A stretch of 64,000 nt of DNA from an uncultured Lachnospiraceae bacterium. GTDB taxonomy: Bacteria; Bacillota; Clostridia; Lachnospirales; Lachnospiraceae. Within the stretch, counting starts at the first letter, position 1; each line of letters begins with the position of its first letter. The stretch spans positions 62,001-126,000 of the forward strand of contig CALWRS010000001.1 in NCBI GenBank assembly GCA_944384025.1, given 5' to 3'. This document shows positions 22,432 to 31,158 of the stretch, piece after piece. Made by a program: the position numbers and the translations under genes. Under the pieces are notes generated by a model. The model did not search any database. It saw nothing but the letters and a program-made list of their open reading frames with translations, and was not told where the DNA came from.

Positions 22432-23400
22432 ATGAGGGACGAGCAAAGAAAATTGCAAATGGTGGAGCAGGAAGTGCGCAAAGTAGTTGTAGGTAAGGAC
22501 GAGGTGGTTCACCGCGTCCTTACCGCTATCCTTGCGGGAGGACATATTCTGATTGAGGACGTTCCCGGCGTAGGAAAGACAACGCTTGCATTAGCATACT
22601 CTAAGGCTATGCGCCTGACTTGCAAACGCCTTCAGTTTACGCCGGACGTTATGCCGTCCGACGTTGTCGGCTACAGCGTGTACGACCGAGCGCAGAATCG
22701 GCAGCACTACGTAGAAGGAAGCGTTATGTGCAACCTGTTTCTTGCGGACGAAATCAACCGTACGTCATCGAAAACGCAGTCCGCGCTTCTGGAAGTTATG
22801 GAAGAAGGAAGCGTGACGGTGGACGGCGTAACGCGGGAAGTGCCAAAGCCGTTTGTTGTGCTTGCAACGCAAAATCCGGTTGGTTCCGCCGGAACGCAAA
22901 TGCTTCCGGAATCGCAGCTGGACCGCTTTATGATCCGGACAAGCATAGGTTATCCGGAGCTTGCGGCAGAAATTACGCTGATGCGCGACAGATGCGCCGG
23001 AAATCCGCTGGAGACAGTTTCTCCGGTAATGGATGAAAATACGCTTACAATGCTGATGCGGGAAGTAGAAAGCGTGTATGTACACGATGCGCTTTACGAA
23101 TATATTGCCAGACTGTCCGCTGCGACAAGAAACCACGCGTCTTTGGCGTTAGGGCTAAGTCCAAGAGCGTCGCTTGCGCTTACAGCCATGGCAAAGGCAA
23201 ACGCTTTTCAGGACGGCAGAGATTACGTGCTTCCAACCGACGTTCGCGAAGTTTTCATAAGCGTTGCTTCGCACCGCCTGATTCTTACGCCGATGGCGCG
23301 GGTTAATCACGTAAAAACCGAAAAGCTTGCCGAAGAGCTTTTGCTTCAGGTGCCGTCTCCAAGGCTGGTAGAAAAAAAGGCAAACGAACGACCCTCGTAA
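22432..23400 (+). CDS. MoxR-type AAA+ ATPase
   Basis: The 322-residue cytoplasmic AAA+ ATPase has Walker A (EDVPGVGKTTLALAY), Walker B (LFLADEINRTSSKTQ), sensor 1 (LATQNP) and arginine-finger region (ESQLDRFMI). MoxR proteins act as chaperones for complexes containing DUF58 and membrane proteins; the next two genes complete that set. ATG 22432 follows AGGGGGAG; the longer frame upstream overlaps the xylanase gene and is not used. Confidence 0.93.
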   Translation: MRDEQRKLQMVEQEVRKVVVGKDEVVHRVLTAILAGGHILIEDVPGVGKTTLALAYSKAMRLTCKRLQFTPDVMPSDVVGYSVYDRAQNRQHYVEGSVMCNLFLADEINRTSSKTQSALLEVMEEGSVTVDGVTREVPKPFVVLATQNPVGSAGTQMLPESQLDRFMIRTSIGYPELAAEITLMRDRCAGNPLETVSPVMDENTLTMLMREVESVYVHDALYEYIARLSAATRNHASLALGLSPRASLALTAMAKANAFQDGRDYVLPTDVREVFISVASHRLILTPMARVNHVKTEKLAEELLLQVPSPRLVEKKANERPS

Positions 23401-23426
23401 AGGCCAGAAAAATGTGAGGGTGTCAA

Positions 23427-24647
23427 ATGCTTCGTAATCGTATTTTGTATTTTTTATTTGCGTTCTCCTGCTTTTATCTTGCCGTTATGTACGACGAGCA
23501 GTCGCTGTTTGTTTTAACGCTGTTTGCCGTTACGCTGCCGGTTGTATCGCTTGTGCAGCTGCTTTGTGCCAGAAAGAAAATCCAATGCTTTTGGCGAGGG
23601 CAGAACCGGCAGACCACAAAAGGAAAAACGCTCTCTTTTGGCGTAACAATCGTAAGCGGGAGCGCTTTTGCGGGAGGAATTTATTCGTTTGATTTAGAAA
23701 GCCTGGAGGTTTTTAACGGGCAGAAAAGTAAGCAGCGCTTTCAGGGCGCTTTGCTTGGAAAAGGGCGAAAGGAGATTCGCCTGTGCATAGATGCAACGCA
23801 TTGCGGAGTGACGCAGGTACGGCTGTGCTCGGCAAGGTTTTTTGACTGGCTGCGGCTGTTTTCTATCCGTCTTAAAGACGAGCAGTCTGCGCTTTCGTTG
23901 GCGGTCATGCCGACGATTCACTGGATGGAGCAGGCTCCGATACGTGCAAATCCCTACGCCGTATCCGGAGAAGAGCATTATTCTAAAAATCGGCCGGGAG
24001 ACGATCCCGCCGAGCTGTTTGGCGTGCGGGAATATTTGCCCGGAGATAAGTTAAACCGGATGCATTGGAAGCTGACGGCAAAACAGGATGCATGGATGGT
24101 CAAAGAACTGGGACGCCCGCTTGACGTCTCGGTTGTTCTTTTGGCGGACTTTTTTGTAGGGAGAGGACAGGAAGAAATCGCGGAATACGAGGCAGTTTTG
24201 GAAACGGTTGTCAGTCTGTCTTCCAGACTTTTAGAGAATCGGCAGCTGCATTATGTTGCGTGGTACCAGTTGGAGACCGGCACGGACAGCCGCATTTTAG
24301 TGGAAAGCGAAGAAACATTTTATGAGATGATTACCTGTTTGCTTCGCATTCGCTGCTACGAAACGGAAAAAAGCGTGATTCCGTGTTATTTTGAGCGCTG
24401 CTTTAGGGAGTACCGCTCGAATGTCTTTTATATTTCCACGCAGCTTGCAAGGCAAAATTTAGCGCTTTTGTCGCAGGAAAAAAAGAACGCTTATTTGACA
24501 TATTTGCATGTTACTTCCGGCGACGGAAAGCGGATGCTTTCGGAAGCCGAAGAGCAGCAGTACGGAATTAGAGAACAAATGCTGCATACGCAGCAGCTGC
24601 AGGAGAATTTGCGAAACTTAGGACAGCTGCGGGAACGGCTGTTATAG
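23427..24647 (+). CDS. DUF58 membrane protein
   Basis: The 406-residue protein has two N-terminal membrane helices (about 3-45) and a C-terminal DUF58 domain (about 170-330) with the signature NRPGDDPAELFGVREYLPGD and RMHWKLTAKQD, followed by a VWA-like fold. DUF58 proteins pair with MoxR ATPases. The gene lies 26 bases after moxR and 32 before the transglutaminase, an arrangement common in Firmicutes. Its function is unproven, probably envelope-related. Confidence 0.9.
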   Translation: MLRNRILYFLFAFSCFYLAVMYDEQSLFVLTLFAVTLPVVSLVQLLCARKKIQCFWRGQNRQTTKGKTLSFGVTIVSGSAFAGGIYSFDLESLEVFNGQKSKQRFQGALLGKGRKEIRLCIDATHCGVTQVRLCSARFFDWLRLFSIRLKDEQSALSLAVMPTIHWMEQAPIRANPYAVSGEEHYSKNRPGDDPAELFGVREYLPGDKLNRMHWKLTAKQDAWMVKELGRPLDVSVVLLADFFVGRGQEEIAEYEAVLETVVSLSSRLLENRQLHYVAWYQLETGTDSRILVESEETFYEMITCLLRIRCYETEKSVIPCYFERCFREYRSNVFYISTQLARQNLALLSQEKKNAYLTYLHVTSGDGKRMLSEAEEQQYGIREQMLHTQQLQENLRNLGQLRERLL

Positions 24648-24679
24648 AGAATAAAAATTTGGGGAAGGGGGATTTTCCG

Positions 24680-27325
24680 ATGGTTTTGGCGCATCAAATC
24701 CGACTGGAACAAGGCCGCAAAAAGGCGTCGTGGCTTTCCGGCTTTTTTTTGGCGGTTTGCGAAGCGCTGCTGATTTTCCTTGGAGTTTCCCTTTTGCTGA
24801 CCGGATTTTGGCGCGCGCTTGATATTTCGGTTGCGCCGTGGCTTTACGGTTTTTTTGCAGCGCTGTCGGTGTATTTTGTAATTGCGCTTGGAAAGCCGGT
24901 CTTATCCGCTCTTCTCATGCCGGGGACGGCGCTTTTGTATTGGTATGCTGCAAGTCGGTGGAGCTACATCCAAGATGGCGTCTTTCACCTAGAAAACGCG
25001 ATCATCTCCCGGTTTAACGCGCACTACGATGCCGATTTGGAGCAGTTTATCGTCAGCTACGAAAGAGAAGAGGCGCTGACGGCTTTCTTTATTTTCTTAT
25101 CGTCGATTCTGACTTTTATTTTGGCTTTTTCGGTCGTATTCCGGAAGCTTCGCGGCTGCTGGGCGCTTTGCGTCGCCTTTGTAATTGGCTTGTGCGTATG
25201 GATTGGCGCAATTCCGGAACTTATCTTTTTGCTCCCCCTTGTGATGCATTGTTTCCTAGTTTGCTTTTTTGGAAATGCAGAGGGCGTTTTGCCGTGGGAG
25301 CGGCTGCGTTTGCTTGGCTTTTTCCTTTTGTTTTTGGCTTCGGTTATGGGCGTTAGCCGTGTGATTGGCTGCGAAACGGTTTATGAAGCGGTGGCGGGTA
25401 CCGATTTGCGGCAGGACATGCGGGACGCTATCAGAGACTGGGACATTGAGAAAATGATGGAAGCGCTTGGCGAAAAGGTGGATAAGCTTATGAGCGTAGA
25501 CGGCGGCGGAATCTCGCTTGGAATAGAGAAAAGCGGAGCCGGAATGTCGGGCGGAGAGCTTGAAAAATCCACGAACGGCATCCGCTTTACGCAGGAGACG
25601 CACTTGCAGGTGACGCTTCCAAAAGACAGCGGGGAAGTGTATTTGCGCGGCTATATCGGTGCGCGCTACGACGGAAGCAGCTGGATGGGTCTAAGCCGCA
25701 GCCAGCAAGCGGAATACTCCGAGAACGTTTCTAGAGCGCTTGGCGGTTCGCAGCTTTATACCGGACGGCTCATTGCCGGCGTTTTCGCTTACGCGAAAAG
25801 GGCGGGCGTTCCGGTTGGCGCGGCAGATTACCGCTTGGAAGAAAAACGTGCGCAGATGGACATCGAAGTGGTAGGAGCGAATCCGGATTATTATTATGCG
25901 CCGTACGACACGCATACGTTTACGGACGCTGTATCCGACGAGGCGGATACTTGCTTAAAGCCTTCCGGCAGCTCCGATTACGAAGTTACCTATTTTTATA
26001 ACGACGAATCGAAACCGTTTTACTACGCGTTTAGCGCATCCAACGCGTTATATCTGAACGCTTTGGATGCGAGATTCTTGGAATCAGAAGAAGCCAGAAT
26101 CGCTGTTTTGGGGTATCCGGGGGATCTTTTGGAAAGCCTGAGGCTTTACAACGAAGCGTACCGGGAGTACGTGCGTTCCGTTTACTTGGAAATTCCTGCG
26201 GCTTGCAGCGGTGTGCAAGGAGTGCTTGAGAGCACCGGAAGCGTTGCGCTTGACGTCGAAATGGTTTGCCGGTTTTTAGGAGAAAATTACGAATATTCCC
26301 TTGAGCCGCAGCCAATGGAGCGCGGAGAAGACTATATCGAGCACTTCCTTTTTGAATCAAAGGAAGGCTATTGTATGCACTTTGCTTCAGCGGGCGTGAT
26401 GCTGTTTCGCTCGCTTGGCATTCCGGCGCGCTACGTAGAAGGCTACGTCGTTAAGGAAAGTTACATCCGCAGCGCAAGCGAAATCGGCACTGCTGCGGTG
26501 GAGACGCTCTGTCTTGACGGAACTTTAAAAGAGGAAGAAGTGCCATACGTGCAAGCAGACGTGCCGGATAGCGCGGCGCATGCATGGGTGGAAATATATT
26601 TGGACAACTACGGATGGTACCCGATTGAAGTAACGGCAGGTTATCAAAGAGACGTAAACTTCTCGGCACTGCCTACGCGCATACCGGTCTCGCTGACGCC
26701 GACGCCTACCGCAACGAGAACGCCCCAGAACTTAACGGCTGCGCCGTCGCGGCCCGGCTTATCGCCGCTTCCTACCGGCTTGCCAACAAATACGGCTTCG
26801 CCCTCGCAGGGAGTACTTTCTCCAAGCGTGACGCCTCCTCTAACTGGCGACTTGGGTTCCGGCAAAAACTCCGGCAGCCCGATTGCAGGCATTTTCCTGC
26901 GTCTGTTTTTCGGATTGCTTGCAGTTTCGATCGTTTTGCTTGTAACGCTCTCGCTTTTTGGCAGATGGAAACGTTTGCGAAAAGAAGAACTTCTTGGGGA
27001 CGACGGCGCGAAAAAGACGCTTGCTTATTACCGGGAAATCGTGCGTCTTCTTCGGTTTGGAGGCGTGCGGCCCGGCGTCTTAGAAGACGATGCAGACTTT
27101 TGCACGCGCGTAAACCGGGTATTTTCGGGCGGGCAGGCAAAAGGCGATGCGCCGAAGACGCTTGTGGAAGTTTGTCGGATTGCGCAGAAGGCAAAATTTT
27201 CCGGACGAGAGCCGGAAGAAGCGGAAACCGCGTATGTGGCGCAATATTACAAGCGTCTTAGAATGTACGAGAAAAGAAAAACAAAAGGCCTTCGCCGGTT
27301 ATGGTTCCGGCTGACGGTTGTGTAA
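24680..27325 (+). CDS. Membrane protein with transglutaminase-like domain
   Basis: The 881-residue protein has about five to six N-terminal membrane helices (first ~240 residues), an extracytoplasmic region with a transglutaminase core (about 560-670), a Thr/Pro/Ser-rich linker (about 675-735), another helix (about 740-762) and a cytoplasmic tail. The core shows the catalytic Cys in EGYCMHFASAGVM and His in AHAWVEIYLD. Where the family often has Asp in the next motif, the sequence reads WYPIEVT. It forms the MoxR-DUF58-transglutaminase cluster. ATG 24680 is chosen from the GAAGGGGGA site. Confidence 0.9.
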   Translation: MVLAHQIRLEQGRKKASWLSGFFLAVCEALLIFLGVSLLLTGFWRALDISVAPWLYGFFAALSVYFVIALGKPVLSALLMPGTALLYWYAASRWSYIQDGVFHLENAIISRFNAHYDADLEQFIVSYEREEALTAFFIFLSSILTFILAFSVVFRKLRGCWALCVAFVIGLCVWIGAIPELIFLLPLVMHCFLVCFFGNAEGVLPWERLRLLGFFLLFLASVMGVSRVIGCETVYEAVAGTDLRQDMRDAIRDWDIEKMMEALGEKVDKLMSVDGGGISLGIEKSGAGMSGGELEKSTNGIRFTQETHLQVTLPKDSGEVYLRGYIGARYDGSSWMGLSRSQQAEYSENVSRALGGSQLYTGRLIAGVFAYAKRAGVPVGAADYRLEEKRAQMDIEVVGANPDYYYAPYDTHTFTDAVSDEADTCLKPSGSSDYEVTYFYNDESKPFYYAFSASNALYLNALDARFLESEEARIAVLGYPGDLLESLRLYNEAYREYVRSVYLEIPAACSGVQGVLESTGSVALDVEMVCRFLGENYEYSLEPQPMERGEDYIEHFLFESKEGYCMHFASAGVMLFRSLGIPARYVEGYVVKESYIRSASEIGTAAVETLCLDGTLKEEEVPYVQADVPDSAAHAWVEIYLDNYGWYPIEVTAGYQRDVNFSALPTRIPVSLTPTPTATRTPQNLTAAPSRPGLSPLPTGLPTNTASPSQGVLSPSVTPPLTGDLGSGKNSGSPIAGIFLRLFFGLLAVSIVLLVTLSLFGRWKRLRKEELLGDDGAKKTLAYYREIVRLLRFGGVRPGVLEDDADFCTRVNRVFSGGQAKGDAPKTLVEVCRIAQKAKFSGREPEEAETAYVAQYYKRLRMYEKRKTKGLRRLWFRLTVV

Positions 27326-27328
27326 GAA

Positions 27329-27365
27329 GGATTCGCCGCCTGCGCCCTTTTTGGGGCGGCGGCGA
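27329..27365 (+). terminator. Inverted repeat after the transglutaminase gene, possible terminator
   Basis: TTCGCCGCC and GGCGGCGAA form a strong GC stem around a loop containing CCCTTTTTGG. No clear T-run follows, so termination is possible but weakly supported. Confidence 0.4.
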
Positions 27366-27392
27366 AAACGCTTTTGTAATTAAAAAAAGGGG

Positions 27393-27422
27393 TTGACGGC
27401 AGTTTAGGACTTGTGATATAGT
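27393..27422 (+). promoter_or_regulatory. Promoter of the rpmG-secE-nusG-rplKA operon
   Basis: TTGACG (27393-27398) and TATAGT (27417-27422) are separated by 18 bases. The start lies about 60 bases ahead of rpmG. Confidence 0.65.
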
Positions 27423-27481
27423 TAGAAAGCTATGGAAGAGGTCTTTTTTTTTATGCCTAAAAAACGACGGAGGTGGAAGTT

Positions 27482-27631
27482 GTGCGAGTAAAAATTACAT
27501 TGGCATGTACAGAATGCAAACAGCGTAATTACAACATGACAAAAGAAAAGAAAAACCATCCGGACAGGATGGAGACCAAAAAATACTGCAGATTCTGTAA
27601 ACAGCATACGCTGCATAAGGAAACCAAGTAG
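27482..27631 (+). CDS. rpmG: 50S ribosomal protein L33
   Basis: The 49-residue protein reads [18 protein letters not shown] and ends [15 protein letters not shown]. It has two Cys-x2-Cys pairs (CTEC, CRFC), the zinc-binding form of L33. GTG 27482 follows GGAGGTGGAAG. The position just before secE-nusG is the usual Firmicutes arrangement; the tRNA-Trp gene often found between is not present. Confidence 0.93.
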   Translation: MRVKITLACTECKQRNYNMTKEKKNHPDRMETKKYCRFCKQHTLHKETK

Positions 27632-27661
27632 TCCGTTTACCGACAGAAAGGAAGTACGATT

Positions 27662-27865
27662 ATGAGCGATACGACAAAAACACCGGTAAAAGAAAGCTGG
27701 TTTAAGGGTCTTTCCAGAGAGTTTAAGAAAATCATCTGGCCTTCGAAGGCGACTCTTTTTAAGGAATCAGTAGCGGTTGTTGTTATCACTGTCCTTCTGG
27801 GCGCTATCATTGAGGTAGTGGACTGGGTTGTAAAATTCGGTCTGGACAAGATTCTTGCAATATAG
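27662..27865 (+). CDS. secE: Preprotein translocase subunit SecE
   Basis: The 67-residue SecE has an amphipathic N-terminal part (WFKGLSREFKKIIWPSK, the conserved SecE motif) and one C-terminal membrane helix (about 37-58). It is part of the SecYEG channel for protein export. ATG 27662 follows AAAGGAAG. The gene is directly upstream of nusG with a 13-base gap. Confidence 0.95.
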   Translation: MSDTTKTPVKESWFKGLSREFKKIIWPSKATLFKESVAVVVITVLLGAIIEVVDWVVKFGLDKILAI

Positions 27866-27878
27866 GACGGGTGACGAC

Positions 27879-28397
27879 ATGGCAGAAGCGCAGTGGTACG
27901 TAGTTCATACCTATTCAGGTTATGAAAACAAAGTGAAAGCGAACATTGAAAAGACGATCGAGAATCGTAAGCTTCAGGATCAAATTTTGAAAGTTTCCGT
28001 TCCGCTTCAGGATGTGATTGAAACGAAGAACGGCGTCAAAAAAAGAGTCCAGAAGAAAATGTTTCCCGGTTATGTGCTGCTTAACATGGTAATGAACGAC
28101 GACACATGGTATGTCGTTCGGAACACCCGTGGCGTTACCGGCTTTGTAGGTCCCGGATCGAAACCGGTCCCGCTTACCGAGCAGGAAATGAAAAACATGG
28201 GAATCACCGGAGAAGCCCTGAACGTTGACTTCATCGAAGGGGAAACCGTTACCGTAATCAGCGGCGCTTGGGTAAATACCCAGGGAGTGATTAAAGCGGT
28301 GAACGCTGCAAAGCAGACGCTTATTATCAGCGTTGACATGTTCGGCCGTGAAACTCCGGTAGAGCTTGGCTTTAACGAAGTAAAAGTTACCAATTAG
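27879..28397 (+). CDS. nusG: Transcription elongation/antitermination factor NusG
   Basis: The 172-residue NusG has an NGN domain (AQWYVVHTYSGYENKVKANI; FPGYVLLNMVMNDDTWYVVR) and a C-terminal KOW domain (VDFIEGETVTVISGAWVNTQ). It binds RNA polymerase and modulates pausing and Rho action. ATG 27879 is preferred to the upstream ATG at 27855, which lies inside secE; GGACGGGTGACGAC provides the site. A transcription linkage with rho (51286) is functional only. Confidence 0.95.
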   Translation: MAEAQWYVVHTYSGYENKVKANIEKTIENRKLQDQILKVSVPLQDVIETKNGVKKRVQKKMFPGYVLLNMVMNDDTWYVVRNTRGVTGFVGPGSKPVPLTEQEMKNMGITGEALNVDFIEGETVTVISGAWVNTQGVIKAVNAAKQTLIISVDMFGRETPVELGFNEVKVTN

Positions 28398-28431
28398 ACC
28401 ATTGTCCGTAAAGGCAGCGGACAGTTGGCTG

Positions 28432-28480
28432 CCGGTGGTTTTCCACCGGTAAGTGGGAGGAAATCTTCCGATAACACCAC
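28432..28480 (+). promoter_or_regulatory. Leader of rplK with an L1-binding-type motif (28453-28480)
   Basis: A 7-bp stem with a TTTT loop (28432-28449, CCGGTGG/CCACCGG) precedes GTGGGAGG (28453-28460), which with the following ACACCAC forms the imperfect L1-type hairpin. A nearly identical motif lies ahead of rplA. L1 is known to repress its own operon by binding such 23S-like sites. Confidence 0.6.
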
Positions 28481-28501
28481 AATTTTAGGAGGTATGCTAA
28501 A

Positions 28502-28930
28502 ATGGCAAAGAAAGTAACAGGTTACATCAAATTACAGATTCCGGCTGCAAAGGCTACACCGGCTCCTCCGGTAGGTCCGGCGCTTGGTCAGCACGGCGTC
28601 AACATTGTGCAGTTTACAAAGGAATTTAACGCAAGAACCGCAGGGCAGGAAGGCCTGATTATCCCGGTTGTTATTACCGTTTATCAGGACAAGAGCTTTA
28701 GCTTTATTACAAAGACTCCTCCGGCTGCCGTTCTTTTGAAGAAGGCTTGCAAGATTGAAAGTGGTTCCGGCACCCCGAATAAGACAAAGGTTGCAACCAT
28801 TAAGAAGTCTGAGGTTCAAAAAATTGCCGAAACGAAAATGCCTGATCTGAACGCGGCAAGCATCGAAGCGGCAATCAGCATGATTTCCGGAACTGCCCGC
28901 AGCATGGGTATTACGGTCGTAGACGACTAA
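28502..28930 (+). CDS. rplK: 50S ribosomal protein L11
   Basis: The 142-residue protein has the L11 signature: [20 protein letters not shown] near the start, [18 protein letters not shown] in the middle, and the C-terminal rRNA-binding domain ending [16 protein letters not shown] ([13 protein letters not shown]). It organises the GTPase-associated centre of the ribosome. ATG 28502 follows AGGAGG. It is followed by rplA after a short leader. Confidence 0.97.
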   Translation: MAKKVTGYIKLQIPAAKATPAPPVGPALGQHGVNIVQFTKEFNARTAGQEGLIIPVVITVYQDKSFSFITKTPPAAVLLKKACKIESGSGTPNKTKVATIKKSEVQKIAETKMPDLNAASIEAAISMISGTARSMGITVVDD

Positions 28931-28949
28931 TTGTAAATTGCAAATGGAA

Positions 28950-28979
28950 GTGGGAGGGATATTCTCCCGACATCACCAC
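28950..28979 (+). promoter_or_regulatory. Second L1-binding-type hairpin, ahead of rplA
   Basis: GTGGGAGGG pairs with CTCCC and, across an asymmetric bulge, ATCACCAC. The layout matches 28453-28480. The AGGAGG ribosome site of rplA begins 2 bases after it, so L1 binding would mask translation. Confidence 0.65.
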
Positions 28980-28994
28980 TAGGAGGTTAATTTT

Positions 28995-29687
28995 ATGAAA
29001 CATGGAAAGAAATATATGGACGCTGCAAAGGCGATCGACAGAGCAACACAGTACGAAGTGGCAGACGCCGTTGCCCTTGTAAAGAAGTCCGCTACCGCAA
29101 AGTTTGACGAGACGATTGAAGCGCATATCCGTCTGGGCGTAGACGGACGTCACGCGGATCAGCAGGTTCGCGGCGCTGTTGTACTGCCTCACGGAACCGG
29201 CAAGACCGTTCGCGTGCTTGTATTTGCAAAGGGACCGAAGGTAGACGAAGCGTTGGCAGCAGGCGCAGACTACGCCGGCGGCGAGGAACTCGTTCCCCGT
29301 ATTCAAAAAGACGGCTGGTTTGAATTTGACGTTGTTGTTGCAACACCGGATATGATGGGCGTTGTAGGTCGTCTGGGTCGTGTTCTTGGACCGAAGGGCT
29401 TAATGCCTAACCCGAAGGCCGGAACTGTAACGATGGACGTTACAAAGGCCGTAAACGAAATTAAGGCCGGTAAGATTGAGTACCGTCTTGACAAAACCAA
29501 TATCATTCACGTTCCGGTAGGAAAGGCTTCCTTCTCCGAGGAACAGCTCGCAGACAACTTCCAAGCATTGATGGCTGCTATTGTTAAGGCAAAGCCGGCT
29601 GCCGCAAAGGGTCAGTATCTCAGAAGCATTACGCTTACTTCTACGATGGGCCCGGGCGTTAAAGTGAACACAACGAGGTTTGCGTAA
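28995..29687 (+). CDS. rplA: 50S ribosomal protein L1
   Basis: The 230-residue protein matches bacterial L1: [51 protein letters not shown] and the ending [14 protein letters not shown]. It forms the L1 stalk and is a translational repressor of the rplKA mRNA. ATG 28995 follows AGGAGG. Normally rplJ and rplL follow; here they are about 11 kb away. Confidence 0.97.
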   Translation: MKHGKKYMDAAKAIDRATQYEVADAVALVKKSATAKFDETIEAHIRLGVDGRHADQQVRGAVVLPHGTGKTVRVLVFAKGPKVDEALAAGADYAGGEELVPRIQKDGWFEFDVVVATPDMMGVVGRLGRVLGPKGLMPNPKAGTVTMDVTKAVNEIKAGKIEYRLDKTNIIHVPVGKASFSEEQLADNFQALMAAIVKAKPAAAKGQYLRSITLTSTMGPGVKVNTTRFA

Positions 29688-29735
29688 GGCGCCAAGCTGG
29701 TGCAGTCAGAATTTGAGAGCCGAATGTATAGAAAA

Positions 29736-29766
29736 ACCACTCTGAAGAATTCAGGGTGGTTTTTTT
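29736..29766 (+). terminator. Rho-independent terminator of the rpmG-rplA operon
   Basis: ACCACTCTGA (29736-29745) and TCAGGGTGGT (29751-29760) pair with one G-U, followed by T6. It directly abuts the structured repeat. Confidence 0.85.
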
Positions 29767-29890
29767 ATACCAGATGGGAGATGACCCCGCCTCTATAGGC
29801 GGTGGGTAACAAATTTGTATCAGTGGCGGGTGTCAATCTCCCGTCTGCTATAAGCTCCGCGAGGATGCGCAGGGATTTGAGTCTTGAAAG
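29766..29890 (+). repeat. Dispersed structured repeat, second copy
   Basis: A long hairpin spans 29766-29852 (outer arms 29766-29780 and 29838-29852), and its sequence is clearly homologous to 17158-17249 (shared GTATCAGTGGCGGG and CCCGCCTCT-TAGGCGG). The region after it (GGATGCGCAGGGATT, 29863-29877) also matches 17260-17274. The right hairpin seen at 17306-17340 is deleted here to GAGTCTTGAA. It lies at the point where the ribosomal cluster is interrupted. It holds no gene. Confidence 0.7.
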
Positions 29891-29962
29891 GAAACTTCTA
29901 TGACATAAGGAATACTTGGAAATCCCTAAATGTTACAGAAATATTAAATCTGATAAGGCATG

Positions 29963-29991
29963 TTGACATGAGGAATTGCAGTTGATATACT
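29963..29991 (+). promoter_or_regulatory. Sigma-A promoter for the lipoprotein gene
   Basis: TTGACA (29963-29968) and TATACT (29986-29991) have 17-base spacing, about 70 bases before the start codon. Confidence 0.75.
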
Positions 29992-30059
29992 GAGAATATA
30001 ATAAAAAATGCCTGTTGTGTTACGGGAAAGAAAAGAAGGAGCAAATGGAGGTGACCGTT

Positions 30060-31142
30060 ATGAAACGATACCATATTTTTTTGCTGCTTTTTCTTCTGCT
30101 TTTGCTGACTGCTTGCTCCGATCATTCCGGAGAAGAACATCCGACGCCTTCCTCCGGCCGTCCGACTATGCCGCCGAGCGGCAGCGAAGAGCCGACGGTT
30201 ACTCCCGAGCCGACGCCAAGCCCCATTCCTGACTTTGTAGGGGAAATAAAGGATACCCAGACGGTTGTGGATGGCAACGGGGATAAGCAATATGTGATGG
30301 ATGAGCGGAAACTGACGGACGTTGACCGCGCGTTGGAAAACGGAGAGATCGTTTCGGTGAAAAGCGGGGACTCTCTGTATTTGGATGAGGACGGCGGGCG
30401 CGACACCTTCACGCTGGAATACGGCGAAGGCAGTGAGGCGGAGGGCTATCCCTTCCGGCTGACGTGTGGGAGCTGTACGCTGGAGGGAACGACCTATTGC
30501 AATTCCAGCGAACTGTATGCGGCAAAGCTATCCGGCACCCGAGGGAAAACGGTCCAGCTCTTGATTCCGAAATCGTCCGCTGTACATCCGGGCACCGGAG
30601 AAGATTGCGTAACATCATACATGATTATTTATTATGGACTGCTTGGAGGGGAACATTTGACCTACGTAACCGACATTGCCGTTGGTTGGACCGGAATTCG
30701 GCAGCAGATAGAAATATCGGAGAACGGTTTTTGGCGGGAGGCGACCTTTACTTTTCCCGGAATTCGTATGCAGCTTCCAATCAGAGAAGAAGTGGCGCTT
30801 TGCGAGGGATGCTTGATTGACGACACAGCGGAAGATCCGGTGCGGTGGGCTTGGGATCTCTGCGTTATTCCGCCGGAAGGAAGTTATCCGATTAAAACCG
30901 TGAAAAAAACCGAGGCGCCGATGTACGTGTACCAATACGGAGAGGACGAACCGTCGTACCTTCTGCCGGAAGGGTCGCTGATAGCGCTTGGCGCCACCGA
31001 CGGTCACCGGTGGGTGTATTTTGAATCGTTTCTGACGGAAGACTCCGGCTGGCTTCGGATTGAGGAGCAGGACAGGGTTGCTTATGTTAAAGGACCGGAG
31101 GATGCGGAACTGAAAGATTCCGGGCTTTTTGCTTGGGACTGA
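30060..31142 (+). CDS. Putative lipoprotein of unknown function
   Basis: The 360-residue protein begins with a lipoprotein signal peptide ending LLLTAC (lipid Cys19). A Pro/Thr/Glu-rich linker (about 22-60) leads to a globular, probably beta-rich extracellular region with two conserved-looking cysteine pairs (LTCGSCTLEGTTYC and CEGC). The last ~85 residues (APMYVYQYGEDEPSYLLPEG) look like an SH3-type fold, but I cannot name it. ATG 30060 follows GGAGGTGA. It has its own promoter and is convergent with the PHP gene. The linker resembles those of the xylanases, suggesting a surface role. Confidence 0.75.
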   Translation: MKRYHIFLLLFLLLLLTACSDHSGEEHPTPSSGRPTMPPSGSEEPTVTPEPTPSPIPDFVGEIKDTQTVVDGNGDKQYVMDERKLTDVDRALENGEIVSVKSGDSLYLDEDGGRDTFTLEYGEGSEAEGYPFRLTCGSCTLEGTTYCNSSELYAAKLSGTRGKTVQLLIPKSSAVHPGTGEDCVTSYMIIYYGLLGGEHLTYVTDIAVGWTGIRQQIEISENGFWREATFTFPGIRMQLPIREEVALCEGCLIDDTAEDPVRWAWDLCVIPPEGSYPIKTVKKTEAPMYVYQYGEDEPSYLLPEGSLIALGATDGHRWVYFESFLTEDSGWLRIEEQDRVAYVKGPEDAELKDSGLFAWD

Positions 31143-31158
31143 GGCCATGATTTGGAAT

